From Paenalicyclobacillus mengziensis (GTDB lineage Bacteria; Bacillota; Bacilli; Alicyclobacillales; Alicyclobacillaceae), in NCBI RefSeq assembly GCF_017298635.1, contig NZ_CP071182.1:1798001-1862000 (forward strand): 64,000 nt of DNA, written 5' to 3'. Position numbers and translations under genes: made by a program. The notes beneath the pieces were generated by a model that saw only the letters and a program-made list of their open reading frames with translations, was not told the DNA's origin and did no database searches. Positions 27,026 through 35,981 of the stretch are shown piece after piece. The first letter of the stretch is position 1. Each line of letters begins with the position of its first letter.

Positions 27026-27234
27026 ATAACGAGCTGGGAACGCGTTATTCCACCTGCGAGAAACAGGTTCAGTGGAAAATAACGCGCTCGTGGCGCGTTA
27101 TTGTCTGAACGGATTGGGATAACGCTCCCACAGCGCGCTATTTGCCAAAGCAAAGGACTTAACGCTCCCACAGCACGTTATTTCTTGTCGGCAAAGGCAG
27201 AGCCAGGCGAATAACGCTTCCACAGCGCGTTATT
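27026..27234. repeat. compound palindromic element, copy A (five 23-bp hairpins)
   Basis: Five imperfect palindromes of form ATAACGC-N9-GCGTTAT start at 27026, 27079, 27119, 27159 and 27211 (spacings 53, 40, 40, 52). A second copy with almost the same spacing lies at 49916-50124. The stretch AGGTTCAGTGGAAA before hairpin 2 and the AACGGAT after it are conserved between copies. It lies between the ends of convergent tex and fabV. No terminal repeats or coding sequence are seen, so it is more like REP/BIME elements than an insertion sequence. Confidence 0.9.
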
Positions 27235-27240
27235 GCGAGG

Positions 27241-27320
27241 GCAGGCACCAGCAGGCACCAGCAGGCACCAGCAGGCACCGACAGGCACCGACAGGCACCG
27301 ACAGGCACCGACAGGCACCT
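27241..27320. repeat. 10-bp tandem repeat, 8 copies, downstream of fabV
   Basis: Eight consecutive 10-bp units, GCAGGCACCA-type then ACAGGCACCG-type, ending 15 bp beyond the fabV stop. The change of type partway suggests two expansion events. Confidence 0.95.
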
Positions 27321-27335
27321 TACCCCGTTACTTTC

Positions 27336-28535
27336 TTACTTCGTGCTGCCCGCTTCGGCCATGGGTACGTCTGGGTTCACGTCCGCTTCGTAGTCCACGC
27401 CTTCGATGCCGAAGCCGAACAACTGTAGGAAATCGGATCGGTAACCCGCGAGGTCTGACAGGTCGAACAGATTGCTCTCATCGATCTCGTCCCAGCCCCT
27501 CATCACCGTATCCTGGACGTCCGGGCGCATCTCGAGATCATCGAGGCGGATCCGCCCCCGGTCGTCAGTCGGCGCTGCGGTGCCGATGTACAACCTATCC
27601 GCGTACATCCGATACATCTGCTCGATGCACCCTTCATGGAGTCCCTGTTCCTTCATCACTTTGAAGAGGATGGAGATGTAGAGTGGGACAACCGGAATTG
27701 CAGAGCTAGACTGCGTTACGACGGCCTTGTTGACAGACACGAAAGCACGCCCGCCTGTTACAGAGAGCTTTTCATTGAGCCGCTTGGCTGTAGCTTCAAG
27801 GTCGTTTTTCGCTTGTCCAATGGTTCCTTCTCGGTAGATGGAGAAGGTCAGTTCCGGACCTATGTACGAATACGCCACCGTGGTTGCGTTGGCAGCGAGA
27901 ACGTCTGCTTCGCGAAGAGCGTCAATCCACATCTCCCAGTCTTCACCGCCCATCACGGCGACCGTGTTTCGGATTTCTTCTTCCGTCGCGGGCAGAATGG
28001 TAACCTCCGAAACCTTACCTGAGTTCACGTCGATGGTCTTGCTGTGGAAGGGATCCCCAACCGGTTTGATGACCGACGAGAAAGTTTCACCCGTGCGGGG
28101 GTGCGTGCGGCGGGGGGAGGCGAGGCTGTAGACAACGAGATCGACCTGGCCCATATGCGCCCGGATGAGGTCTATGACCTGTGCCTTGATCTCATCAGAA
28201 AACGCGTCCCCATTCACGGTCGCTGCAAACAGGCCTTCCTTCTTGGCAAGTTCTTCGAAGGCGACGGTGTTGTACCAGCCTGCGGTGGCTGTTCGGTTGT
28301 CGCTGGCCGGCTTCTCGAAACAGACGCCAATGGTATCCGCACCGCCGCCAAACGCGGCTGCAATCCTAGAGGCCAATCCGTAGCCAGTTGAGCTGCCAAT
28401 GACGAGAACTTTCTTCGCTCCATCGAACTTTGGCTGGTGCTTCACATATTCAACCTGTTCCTCGACATGTTTTGCACATCCCACGGGGTGGGCCGTTGTA
28501 CAGATGAAGCCGCGAATTTTGGGTTTAATGACCAT
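27336..28535 (-). CDS. fabV: FabV-type enoyl-ACP / trans-2-enoyl-CoA reductase
   Basis: A 399-residue NADH-dependent enoyl reductase. The N-terminal MVIKPKIRGFICTTAHPVGC and the cofactor site VLVIGSSTGYGLASRIAAAF are diagnostic. The catalytic pair is Tyr234-X8-Lys243, the FabV/TER spacing that separates this family from FabI (Tyr-X6-Lys). It reduces the enoyl intermediate in fatty-acid elongation or crotonyl-CoA in fermentation. FabV enzymes are generally triclosan-tolerant. The ATG at 28535 lies 8 bases after AAAGGA; the frame is open back to 28592. It stands alone, convergent with tex. Confidence 0.95.
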   Translation of the reverse strand: MVIKPKIRGFICTTAHPVGCAKHVEEQVEYVKHQPKFDGAKKVLVIGSSTGYGLASRIAAAFGGGADTIGVCFEKPASDNRTATAGWYNTVAFEELAKKEGLFAATVNGDAFSDEIKAQVIDLIRAHMGQVDLVVYSLASPRRTHPRTGETFSSVIKPVGDPFHSKTIDVNSGKVSEVTILPATEEEIRNTVAVMGGEDWEMWIDALREADVLAANATTVAYSYIGPELTFSIYREGTIGQAKNDLEATAKRLNEKLSVTGGRAFVSVNKAVVTQSSSAIPVVPLYISILFKVMKEQGLHEGCIEQMYRMYADRLYIGTAAPTDDRGRIRLDDLEMRPDVQDTVMRGWDEIDESNLFDLSDLAGYRSDFLQLFGFGIEGVDYEADVNPDVPMAEAGSTK

Positions 28536-28783
28536 TTCCATTATCCTTTCTCGATTGCATCGCTGGCAAAATATACCCTGTCTCAGCACCATCGTGACGC
28601 TGGAGGGCGAATCGGCGATGCAAGGTGGTGATTGATTTTATGGACGTGTTATCGCAAATTATACATGAAAAGGGGACCTCTCTGCTTACCGGCCTGTCGG
28701 ATGTCCTTTCCAGGTCTTCCAACGTCCTATCACACGTGTTTTGAAATGTCTTTGCAGACGTCTTTTGAAACGTCCTGTGAAAC

Positions 28784-28867
28784 GTCTTTCAAGAAGTATT
28801 TTAAGGAGTCTTTCAAGGAGTCTTTCAAGAAGTCTTTCAAGAAGTCTTTCAAGAAGTCTTTCAAGAC
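28784..28867. repeat. 12-bp tandem repeat, 7 copies, downstream of the ABC permease
   Basis: Seven units of GTCTTTCAAGAA with minor changes (AAGGA, ATTTTAAGGA variants), preceded by weaker copies from about 28745. It lies 14 bp beyond the permease stop. Because 12 is a multiple of 3, it opens false frames on both strands. The rest of 28536-28783 is the fabV upstream region, with no other gene seen. Confidence 0.95.
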
Positions 28868-28881
28868 GCCCCATCAGCGCT

Positions 28882-29871
28882 TTACCCCATGATGTCTTTT
28901 CTCGTGAACACCTGAAAGCTGATAACCAGTGCCAATGCAGACCATACGACGAGTACGCCCAAAGAGAAGGAGAAAGTCATGCCAGCGACAGGTGGCGGCG
29001 TTCCGTTCAGGTAGTTGATGAGCTGTAAGTTCACCACAGGCAGATACTTCGCCAAGGTCCAGTTGTTTGCGAGCGCTGTGAGCAAGGTACCTGCAATCAG
29101 AGCCGCCATCATAATACCCATGCTCGAGGCTGTAGATCGAACCAAGGTTGACACCATAAAAGCCAGACTCGCCACTGCAAGGCAGGCAAAGAAACCGAGG
29201 CCGAAGGTCATAATCAGATATTGCCACTGCGGCAGGGTGTACACGTGAGTGAGGTTTACCGTCCCGTTCGCGCTGCTTTGGAAACCCATGATAACAGGCA
29301 GCCCAAACCCGCCGTAGCCGAAGAATGCCCCAGAGACAACGTATGACGTGACTCCGATGGCCAAGAACAACATCGCCACCAGCAAAAACAGCGCTACTAA
29401 CTTGCTTGTGAGGACCTTGGTGCGAGACACTCCCCGCGTCAGCAACATCTTGACGGTACCACCGCTCATTTCGGAAGACACGATATCTGAGGCAATGACG
29501 ATGACGAAAAGGGGGATGAGCAAGAGAATGCCTTCGTCCATGAAGCCGTGCATAAAGCTCGGCGCCCCAGGCGCATACGGGTTGATGTTGTGTGTCAACT
29601 CGTACTGTGATTCCGCCAAAGTCGCCTGAATACCGGCTTTCTCCCCCGCAGACAGAAATGGGTTATGCAGTCGATTGAGTTGGTCGGTTATCTGTTGTTG
29701 CAATCGGACATGCCAATCGGCGGTTCCAAGCTGCTTTTCGATGACCAGGACGGCTTGGTGTTCTGCATAGGAGAACACCGCCATCAGGACAATGAGAATC
29801 ACGAGGACCACCTGAAACCGACGCTTGCGCAACATCTTGATGATCTCGTTTGACACGAGCTGCCAGAACAT
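28882..29871 (-). CDS. ABC-2 type transporter permease
   Basis: A 329-residue membrane protein with about six hydrophobic segments: one after the basic N terminus (KMLRKRRFQVVLVILIVLMAV), the rest between about 110 and 325. The long first extracytoplasmic loop and the SSEMSGGTVKMLLTRGVSR segment are typical of ABC-2 permeases such as those of antibiotic or lantibiotic exporters. The ATG at 29871 follows GGTGGTGG by about 9 bases; GTG codons just upstream lie within that site. It is encoded 125 bp after its ATPase, with which it forms an exporter. Cargo unknown. Confidence 0.88.
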   Translation of the reverse strand: MFWQLVSNEIIKMLRKRRFQVVLVILIVLMAVFSYAEHQAVLVIEKQLGTADWHVRLQQQITDQLNRLHNPFLSAGEKAGIQATLAESQYELTHNINPYAPGAPSFMHGFMDEGILLLIPLFVIVIASDIVSSEMSGGTVKMLLTRGVSRTKVLTSKLVALFLLVAMLFLAIGVTSYVVSGAFFGYGGFGLPVIMGFQSSANGTVNLTHVYTLPQWQYLIMTFGLGFFACLAVASLAFMVSTLVRSTASSMGIMMAALIAGTLLTALANNWTLAKYLPVVNLQLINYLNGTPPPVAGMTFSFSLGVLVVWSALALVISFQVFTRKDIMG

Positions 29872-29996
29872 CACGATTGCCACCACCGCTTTGCTTACAC
29901 GCCTGGTTTTAACAGGCGATAGAATATAATTTCCTTTACTGAGCTATTTTTACTGTGCTATTTTCTCGCCATCCCGCCGCAGCTTCCTTCGGCTTA

Positions 29997-30959
29997 TCAC
30001 GTGTGCTCGTTGCTGTGTTCATCTCGCTGTTCCGTGGTCTGCAGGAAGAAGTCTTCTAGCGAAACACGACGGCGGGTTACTTCAAACACCGTGCAACCCT
30101 GTTGCAGGAGCCTGGAAACTGCGGTTGCCACCAGTTCATCCGTCATCGGGCACGACAACTGCCCTGTGGCAGACTCTGTCACTCTCGAGAAATCGTGATA
30201 CGGGTTGTCGTCAGGCGTGCGCAGTATCTCGGTTAGCACTGCCTTTGCTGTAGCGACGGGTTCGACGCGCCAAATCACATCGCCTGAAGCACTGGATAAC
30301 AGTTCCTCAATGGCACCTGTTTTGATGACGGTACCTTCCCGAATAATGGCAAGGTGAGAACACAGTAACTCAACTTCGGACAACAGATGGCTGCTGATAA
30401 AGACAGCTAAACCCGTTTTGGCAAGGTTTTGCAGGAATGAACGAAGTTCGCGGATGCCGGCAGGGTCGAGCCCATTCGTGGGTTCATCGAGAATCAAGAG
30501 CTGCGGATTCCCGAGTAGTGCCTGCGCGATGCCGAGACGCTGTCTCATGCCAAGCGAGTATGTACGAACCTTTTCATCCAGTCGGTCTTCGAGATGAACA
30601 AGCGCTGCAACCTCGTCGATGCGCTCCACTGCACTTTGACCTTGCATCCGTGCAAGCTGTAACAGGTTTTCGCGTCCGGTGAGGTAAGGGTAGAGGTCCG
30701 GGTTCTCGACGATGCAGCCGACCTGTCGCATGGCTTCGAGGGGATGGGTTCGGATGTTGTATCCACCAATTTTGACTTCGCCCGCTGTGGGGCGTATCAG
30801 TCCCACCAGCATGCGGATAGTCGTGGTTTTGCCAGCCCCATTTGGTCCGAGAAATCCAAAGACTTGTCCAGGAAACACGTCGAAGCACACGTCTTTTACA
30901 ATCGTACGGTTGCGGACGCGTTTAGATAGGCCGCGGACCGCCAACACAGGGGTTGCCAT
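29997..30959 (-). CDS. ABC transporter ATP-binding protein (ABC-2 exporter)
   Basis: A 320-residue ATPase with Walker A GPNGAGKTTT, Q-loop VENPDLYPYLTG, signature YSLGMRQRLGIA, Walker B LLILDEPTNGLDP and switch His ISSHLLSE. A C-terminal extension of about 85 residues is usual in drug- and bacteriocin-export ATPases. The ATG at 30959 follows GAGGTG by 6 bases; the frame is open upstream to 31211 but that part overlaps the divergent GDSL gene. It pairs with the permease downstream. The spacer 30960-31029 serves both this gene and the GDSL gene. Confidence 0.92.
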   Translation of the reverse strand: MATPVLAVRGLSKRVRNRTIVKDVCFDVFPGQVFGFLGPNGAGKTTTIRMLVGLIRPTAGEVKIGGYNIRTHPLEAMRQVGCIVENPDLYPYLTGRENLLQLARMQGQSAVERIDEVAALVHLEDRLDEKVRTYSLGMRQRLGIAQALLGNPQLLILDEPTNGLDPAGIRELRSFLQNLAKTGLAVFISSHLLSEVELLCSHLAIIREGTVIKTGAIEELLSSASGDVIWRVEPVATAKAVLTEILRTPDDNPYHDFSRVTESATGQLSCPMTDELVATAVSRLLQQGCTVFEVTRRRVSLEDFFLQTTEQRDEHSNEHT

Positions 30960-31029
30960 CCCTTTCACCTCGAGTTTCTGGAAGTTCTTCTTGTATAGTA
31001 CACTGTCAGTGAACAGGGAGGAAATCGGG

Positions 31030-32109
31030 ATGACTGAAGAAGACGGGGCAGGGAAAAAAACAGTGCCGGCTGACAGCAGGAATGAGTCAGGGCAGTCCAG
31101 TGGCGAACACCGACCTTTGCCCAAGCACAAGTCGAGCGTCAGAGGGCGAGCGTCGCGACGCATCATCGCGTCTGCAAGCGTTTTGTCCATTGTCGCGGCG
31201 GTTGTGTTCATCGGCGGGTTTGGCTTTGCGAGCTACGCGGCGTTTGGTGGGGCCGTTGGCACGGCCTTATCACAGAGCGGACATTCATCTCAGAATGGGG
31301 TGGCGTCACAAAGTGGGGTTGCGACGCAGAGCGGACCTGCGTCACAAACTGGGACGTCGACACAGGGGACGGGTCAAGGTCAGACGAACCTTCCGCCTTC
31401 GCAGACGTCACCGGGGAACACCGCAGCGACAAAGGGCAACACGGGACGAGCACAGAGTAGCCTTGCAAGCACCTTAGCAAGGTCGAAAACTGTCCATCTA
31501 GTGGCCTTGGGAGATTCTCTGACTCACGGACTTGGAGATGCCTCAGGCGAAGGGTATGTCGGAGATGTGACCAATCAGTTTCGGACCGCCGGTTACACGG
31601 TCATTCAGTCCAATCTCGGCATTGATGGACTTACCTCGACTGGGCTGAGGAAGGAAGTTTCACAGACCGCAACCATCAATCTGTTGAAAACCGCAAACTT
31701 TATTCTCATCTCTATCGGCGGTAATGACCTGAATCAAGCAGCAGGGCTGCCTTCCATCAATACTGCAAAAATTGCCAAAGCCAGAGCGCAATTTGACGCG
31801 AACTTAGAGGCCATTTTGCATCAAATTCGGGGTGTCAATCAAAGTGCCGCCATCCTCTTGATTGGGCTCTACAACCCCTACGGTGACATTGCTTCGGCCA
31901 AGGCTCAAACCGACGCGATTGTGGAGACCTGGAACGCAGACGAGCAGAACGTTGTGTCACAGTTTAGCGGTGCCCTGGTAGTACAGACGTACGATTTATT
32001 TCAGTTTAACCCCGGAAAGTATCTGTACATCGACCATTTTCATCCCAACCAGTTGGGTTATGAGCGGATTGCTGCGAGAGTGTGGCAAGATGTGCAGTCC
32101 GTCCTTTGA
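31030..32109 (+). CDS. membrane-anchored SGNH/GDSL hydrolase (YpmR-like)
   Basis: A 359-residue protein. After a basic N terminus comes one membrane helix (about 45-68), then a low-complexity Ser/Gln/Gly/Thr linker (about 80-145), then a GDSL domain. Catalytic Ser163 is in ALGDSLTHGLGD, block III is ISIGGNDL and the Asp/His pair is in DHFHPNQLGYERIA. The catalytic domain therefore faces outside. GDSLTHGLGDA resembles B. subtilis YpmR, whose substrate is unknown. The ATG at 31030 follows GGGAGG; the open frame upstream to 30712 is antisense to the ATPase gene. Confidence 0.87.
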   Translation: MTEEDGAGKKTVPADSRNESGQSSGEHRPLPKHKSSVRGRASRRIIASASVLSIVAAVVFIGGFGFASYAAFGGAVGTALSQSGHSSQNGVASQSGVATQSGPASQTGTSTQGTGQGQTNLPPSQTSPGNTAATKGNTGRAQSSLASTLARSKTVHLVALGDSLTHGLGDASGEGYVGDVTNQFRTAGYTVIQSNLGIDGLTSTGLRKEVSQTATINLLKTANFILISIGGNDLNQAAGLPSINTAKIAKARAQFDANLEAILHQIRGVNQSAAILLIGLYNPYGDIASAKAQTDAIVETWNADEQNVVSQFSGALVVQTYDLFQFNPGKYLYIDHFHPNQLGYERIAARVWQDVQSVL

Positions 32110-32186
32110 ACATTCCTTGTGAGTCGTGTGCCCGCCCTGCTTATCGATTCGAATCAGACTGTTACTGTTACAGGCCCCTCGAACTG

Positions 32187-32999
32187 TTACAGGCCCCTCG
32201 AATCGAGCCAAGTCACGATATCGGAGAGAATCTCCTCACGTTCTGGCTCGTTCAACAGTTCGTGGTGGCACGGTGGATAGAGCTTGAATGTCTTGTCCGG
32301 TGCACTCAGCGTCTCGTGGAACTTGGTTGTCGCGTCGATGGAAACCAGTTTGTCCTGACCCGCTTGCATCGTCAGTACGGGAACTTGGGTTTGTGTCGAA
32401 GCAACGATGGACGCATCCATGGCGTCCAGAAACTCAAGCAAAAACTTGATGCTCATCTTGTGCAAGATGTCTTTGTTGGAACGATAAAAGTCTCGTACTT
32501 CCTCCGATCTCGATACCGCATCAGGTGCGATTCTGTTTGACTGCCGGAAAGTGGGCCACACGCGCGCGAGCATCCTGGCGAACTTGACGGTGGCCGGAGA
32601 AACAGGAATGCTCGTTTGTAAACTCGGTGAACTGAGCACGACGGCCTTCACATATTCTGGGAGTGGACGGGTTTGTGTGTATCGTACGATGATGAGCCCG
32701 CCCATGCTGTGTCCGAATAGAATGACCGGCTTTGCAGGGTATAGTGTTTGTGCCCTGTTCAGAATGGCATCAAGAGCATCGAGGAACTCGTCAAATTTAT
32801 CAATGTGTCCTCGCGGATTTGCGTTTGGCCCATGTCCGGGCAGGTCGCGAGACACGACAGCGTACCCATGGTCGACAAACTGCTTTGCAGCCCAGTCGTA
32901 ACGCAGGCAGAACTCTCCCAGTCCATGGACCAACGCAACCACAGCACGGGGGTTTTCATGTGCCCAGTGTTGGTGGAGGTCTTCGCTCAATGACACCAC
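32187..32999 (-). CDS. alpha/beta hydrolase (monoacylglycerol lipase-like)
   Basis: A 270-residue serine hydrolase. Motifs are ALVHGLGEFCLRYD (oxyanion region), RDLPGHGPN, nucleophile elbow LFGHSMGGLI, and the C-terminal His in YPPCHHELLNE. The order and spacing match bacterial monoacylglycerol lipases and lysophospholipases. No signal peptide is seen. The start is uncertain: GTG 32999 or GTG 32996, both with only a weak GGAT upstream, and a stop lies 7 codons before. It is convergent with the GDSL gene, with 77 bp between their ends. Confidence 0.85.
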   Translation of the reverse strand: MVSLSEDLHQHWAHENPRAVVALVHGLGEFCLRYDWAAKQFVDHGYAVVSRDLPGHGPNANPRGHIDKFDEFLDALDAILNRAQTLYPAKPVILFGHSMGGLIIVRYTQTRPLPEYVKAVVLSSPSLQTSIPVSPATVKFARMLARVWPTFRQSNRIAPDAVSRSEEVRDFYRSNKDILHKMSIKFLLEFLDAMDASIVASTQTQVPVLTMQAGQDKLVSIDATTKFHETLSAPDKTFKLYPPCHHELLNEPEREEILSDIVTWLDSRGL

Positions 33000-33114
33000 A
33001 TCCAGTCTGAAGTCAGTTTACTCTTGTTTCGCTAAGCTGCCTGGAAATTCCTTTCTTATTTGATTTGTCGCACAACCGAAAGTCATGTCCTATAATTCAG
33101 GAGAGGTGATAGAG

Positions 33115-33699
33115 ATGACAATCAATCTAATGGATAAAGAGGGCCATGGAATTGCCCCTGATGCCTTTATTTCAGGCATGTCGAGAAATCAGGAAACATT
33201 TCTCGGCTGGTATAATGCGTTCTCTTGGACAAACCCTGAAGATGAAGCTTACTTTGCTGCCGGTTTCGGGAGGGGTCTGCGCTGTGCGATTATTGCTGCG
33301 GATTGGTGTGGTGATGTTGCCCGGAACGTGCCCGTAGTACTTCGGGTCATGGAAAAAGCACAGATTCCGACTGAAGTCTTCATTATGGAAGAGAATCTCG
33401 ACTTGATAGATCAATTTCTCACGTTTGGCGGCCGTTCGATTCCAGTGGTACTCTTGCTGGATAATGACGGAAATGTTTTGGGTAAGTGGGGGCCGCGACC
33501 GATTTACGTCCAGGAGCCAATGGTGGAGTTTAAGACCCATCATCAGGACAAAGATCATCCAGGATATCAAGACAAGATGCGTGAGACATATGCGGAGATT
33601 CACAAACGCTACGGCGAAGGCACGGGATACCAGACTCTGATTGTGGCTGAACTAAAAGACCTGATTGCGTCGATTTCATCTCCTCCCGTTTCGAAGTAA
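33115..33699 (+). CDS. thioredoxin-like family protein (Thioredoxin_9 type)
   Basis: A 194-residue thioredoxin-fold protein. The active-site region is IAADWCGDVARNVPVV, with a single Cys instead of CxxC, and the cis-Pro loop is GRSIPVVLLLDNDG. That single-Cys form suggests a thiol-transfer (bacilliredoxin-like) rather than a dithiol role; this is inference. The ATG at 33115 follows GGAGAGGTGAT; the frame is open back to 33085. A consensus -10 TATAAT lies at about 33091-33096, so the leader would be very short. The CDF exporter gene follows within about 20 bp. Confidence 0.83.
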   Translation: MTINLMDKEGHGIAPDAFISGMSRNQETFLGWYNAFSWTNPEDEAYFAAGFGRGLRCAIIAADWCGDVARNVPVVLRVMEKAQIPTEVFIMEENLDLIDQFLTFGGRSIPVVLLLDNDGNVLGKWGPRPIYVQEPMVEFKTHHQDKDHPGYQDKMRETYAEIHKRYGEGTGYQTLIVAELKDLIASISSPPVSK

Positions 33700-33715
33700 G
33701 CAAATTTCGCGTAAA

Positions 33716-34795
33716 ATGAACGTCAAAGATAAGCCGATGGACGGCACAGGGAAAGGAGGAATTCACATCGCGCCATCATCGACGACTCCAAACCAACATG
33801 GCAGAGGCCACAGACACGATGACCATCAGCATAACCATGCACACGTTCATGATGATAAGGGACATCATCACGATGAGGCCGACGTCTTTCATACTCATGC
33901 GCCTGCCAATCGAATGAAAAGAGCGTTTTTACTGACTCTCGTCATTTTGGCCGCGGAAGTCACAGGCGCGTATCTTTCTCACAGCCTTGCGCTCATGTCT
34001 GACGCAGGGCATGTACTGACAGATGTCGCTGCCATTGGGTTGTCATGGTACGCGCTCAGACAGGCGGAGAAGCCATCCAATTCCAACATGACATTTGGAT
34101 ATATGCGATCCGGTATCCTCGCGGCCCTCGCCAATGGGGTGGCCCTCATCTTGATTACAGTGTGGATTCTGTTCGAGGCTTATCGGAGGTTCTCGCACCC
34201 TGTGCCAGTCCATGGCGGATGGATGTTTGGAAGTGCGGCGGTAGGACTGTGTTTAAACCTCTATCTCGGGCTTGGCATGCGTCACGATGAAGACCTGAAT
34301 GTGAGGAGTGCAGTCCTGCACATGCTTGGAGATGCTGCAGCCTCGGCAGGCGTCATTGTGGCCGGATTTATCATTTTGTTTACCCACTGGTACGTTCTCG
34401 ACCCCATACTGAGCGTCCTCATTGCCTTGCTCATTGCTTCAGGCGCATGGCGAATTGTGCATCAGACTGTCCTCATCCTTATGGAAGGCACACCGCGCGG
34501 GGTGGATTTCAATGAGGTCGTCAAGACCATCAAATCTGTTCCCAGCGTGAGAGATGTTCATGACGTTCACATCTGGACCATCACCAGTGGCAGAAATGCG
34601 TTGTCCTGTCACATCGTGGTCGACGGCAATATGTCCGTGCACAGTGCGCAGGCATTACTTCGGGATATCGAGCACCGTCTCGTCCACATGGGTATCGGCC
34701 ACGTAACGGTGCAAACGGAAGACCCGGAACATCCGCATGAAGCTGGAGAGTTGTGCTGTCAGCCGGAACGTCTCTCTGAAGCTCATAGCCACTGA
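33716..34795 (+). CDS. cation diffusion facilitator (CzcD/ZitB-like) metal exporter
   Basis: A CDF antiporter of about 359 residues that expels Zn, Co or similar divalent ions. The N terminus is strongly His-rich (HDDHQHNHAHVHDDKGHHHD). Six membrane segments follow. The metal-site signatures are LMSDAGHVLTD in helix 2 and LHMLGDAAASAG in helix 5, and a cytoplasmic domain with HDVHIWTI ends the protein. The start is unclear. ATG 33716 and ATG 33737 have no good ribosome-binding site, while AAAGGAGG (33752-33759) is set 7 bases before an in-frame ATC at 33767, just ahead of the His-rich segment. A terminator follows. Confidence 0.9.
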   Translation: MNVKDKPMDGTGKGGIHIAPSSTTPNQHGRGHRHDDHQHNHAHVHDDKGHHHDEADVFHTHAPANRMKRAFLLTLVILAAEVTGAYLSHSLALMSDAGHVLTDVAAIGLSWYALRQAEKPSNSNMTFGYMRSGILAALANGVALILITVWILFEAYRRFSHPVPVHGGWMFGSAAVGLCLNLYLGLGMRHDEDLNVRSAVLHMLGDAAASAGVIVAGFIILFTHWYVLDPILSVLIALLIASGAWRIVHQTVLILMEGTPRGVDFNEVVKTIKSVPSVRDVHDVHIWTITSGRNALSCHIVVDGNMSVHSAQALLRDIEHRLVHMGIGHVTVQTEDPEHPHEAGELCCQPERLSEAHSH

Positions 34796-34818
34796 GAAGA
34801 CAAGTCATTTGCAGAGAA

Positions 34819-34851
34819 AAGAGGGGTCAGGGGTTCCTGACCTCTCTTTTT
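34819..34851 (+). terminator. rho-independent terminator after the CDF gene
   Basis: Stem AGAGGGGTCAGG / CCTGACCTCTCT with one G-T pair, loop GGTT, then TTTTT. It lies between convergent CDF and VIT1-family genes. Confidence 0.9.
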
Positions 34852-34886
34852 CAAATCTGATTCGCAATGGGAGGACATACCTGGTC

Positions 34887-35642
34887 CTAGAGGTGCATGA
34901 CAGTCGTTGTCACCGCGCCGAGACCGTACGCCACGACACCGACAATAATTCCCGCCATCGTCATTTCCGCACCGCTTGCCCACCACGACCGAGCCGTTAA
35001 CATGCTCTTTGCCGCTCCAACAGCAAAGTGGGCTACGATACTGACAATGGCCGCTGCTATCATCGCAGGCAGTCCGGTCATGAAGAAGAGCGGTATGAGT
35101 GGCACAATTCCACCGACAAGCGTGGACAGACTACCAATCATGGCGGATTTCCAATGATTCCCTGCTGATTCTTCTTGAAAGCCTAATTCCTCTTGAGCCA
35201 TTGCCTGAACAAACTTGTCTTCATCCTTCGCGATGCGCCGCGCGATCTCGTTGGCCTGTTCCTCACTAAACCCTTTCAGTTGATAGAGCAACGAGAGTTC
35301 CTCGATCTCGTGCTCAGGGTCTTCGCGAATTTCACGGCGTTCGTGCTCGAGCTCTTGGTGGCGTAACTCGCTCTCTGATTTTGTCGCCAGCCAAGCACCT
35401 GCCCCCATGGACAGAGTACTGGCGAGTGCGCCAAAGAAGCCGCTGACCAAGATGGAGTGGGTGTTATTCGTGAACCCAGCAACACCGGCGATAATGCCAA
35501 AGATGGCTCCGAGTCCGTCGTTTACGCCGTAAATGGCATCACCGATCCAACCAGAGCTGTTGGTCTTGTGCCAGCGCTCCTGCCCCCAAACGTGTTCAAG
35601 GCGCTGTAAGACGGTGTGTGGGACATGTGTGGATATACTCAT
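34887..35642 (-). CDS. VIT1/CCC1 family membrane protein (iron/manganese transporter-like)
   Basis: A 251-residue membrane protein with two hydrophobic helices (about 30-80), a long charged cytoplasmic stretch rich in Glu/His/Arg (about 85-150), and three further helices. GWIGDAIYGVNDGLGAIFGI and the SMGAGAWLATKSESEL region are diagnostic of the VIT1/CCC1 family. The acidic central segment may bind metal ions, as in ferritin-like members. ATG 35642 follows AAAGGAG by 10 bases; the longer frame to 35747 reads through tandem repeats. Its position opposite a CDF exporter suggests metal homeostasis, by inference. Confidence 0.88.
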   Translation of the reverse strand: MSISTHVPHTVLQRLEHVWGQERWHKTNSSGWIGDAIYGVNDGLGAIFGIIAGVAGFTNNTHSILVSGFFGALASTLSMGAGAWLATKSESELRHQELEHERREIREDPEHEIEELSLLYQLKGFSEEQANEIARRIAKDEDKFVQAMAQEELGFQEESAGNHWKSAMIGSLSTLVGGIVPLIPLFFMTGLPAMIAAAIVSIVAHFAVGAAKSMLTARSWWASGAEMTMAGIIVGVVAYGLGAVTTTVMHL

Positions 35643-35701
35643 GAAAAGTGAACTCCTTTCGTGCATGCGATTACGAAATGCAGCGATTGTGCGCTGCCAT
35701 T

Positions 35702-35809
35702 GAGGCTGCGAACGGACTGCCATACCTTGAGGCAGCGAACGGACCATGCTGTGATACTATCGAGGCAGCGAACGGACCATGCTGTGATACCATCGAGGCT
35801 GCCAAACGA
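35702..35809. repeat. 33-bp tandem repeat, about 3.3 copies
   Basis: GAGGCAGCGAACGGACCATG followed by CTGTGATACYATC occurs at 35729-35761 and 35762-35794. A shorter diverged copy at 35702-35728 and a partial at 35795 flank it. It lies upstream of the VIT1-family start. Between this and the next repeat I see only A/T-rich spacer. Confidence 0.92.
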
Positions 35810-35981
35810 GACTATCCTCGCCAGGATTATCGGTTGCCGAAATCAGATTAGTCAACAAAAAATGTCAAATTACTCGTTGGTATTCAGGGGTGTTTGGTAA
35901 AACTAAGCACCTGGGTGAGGGTACACTTCCAATTTGAGATAGGATTTGCAACACAGTCGTTGCACATCTTCATGATAAGAC

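Noticed and set aside
28632..28892. 86-codon forward frame and 62-codon reverse frame over the 12-bp repeats
   Set aside because: The 12-bp unit keeps frames open by chance; the peptides are simple KKSF or LLER repeats without ribosome-binding sites.
30712..31029. N-terminal extension of the GDSL hydrolase
   Set aside because: It is antisense to the ABC ATPase gene; ATG 31030 has GGGAGG and is followed by a normal membrane anchor.
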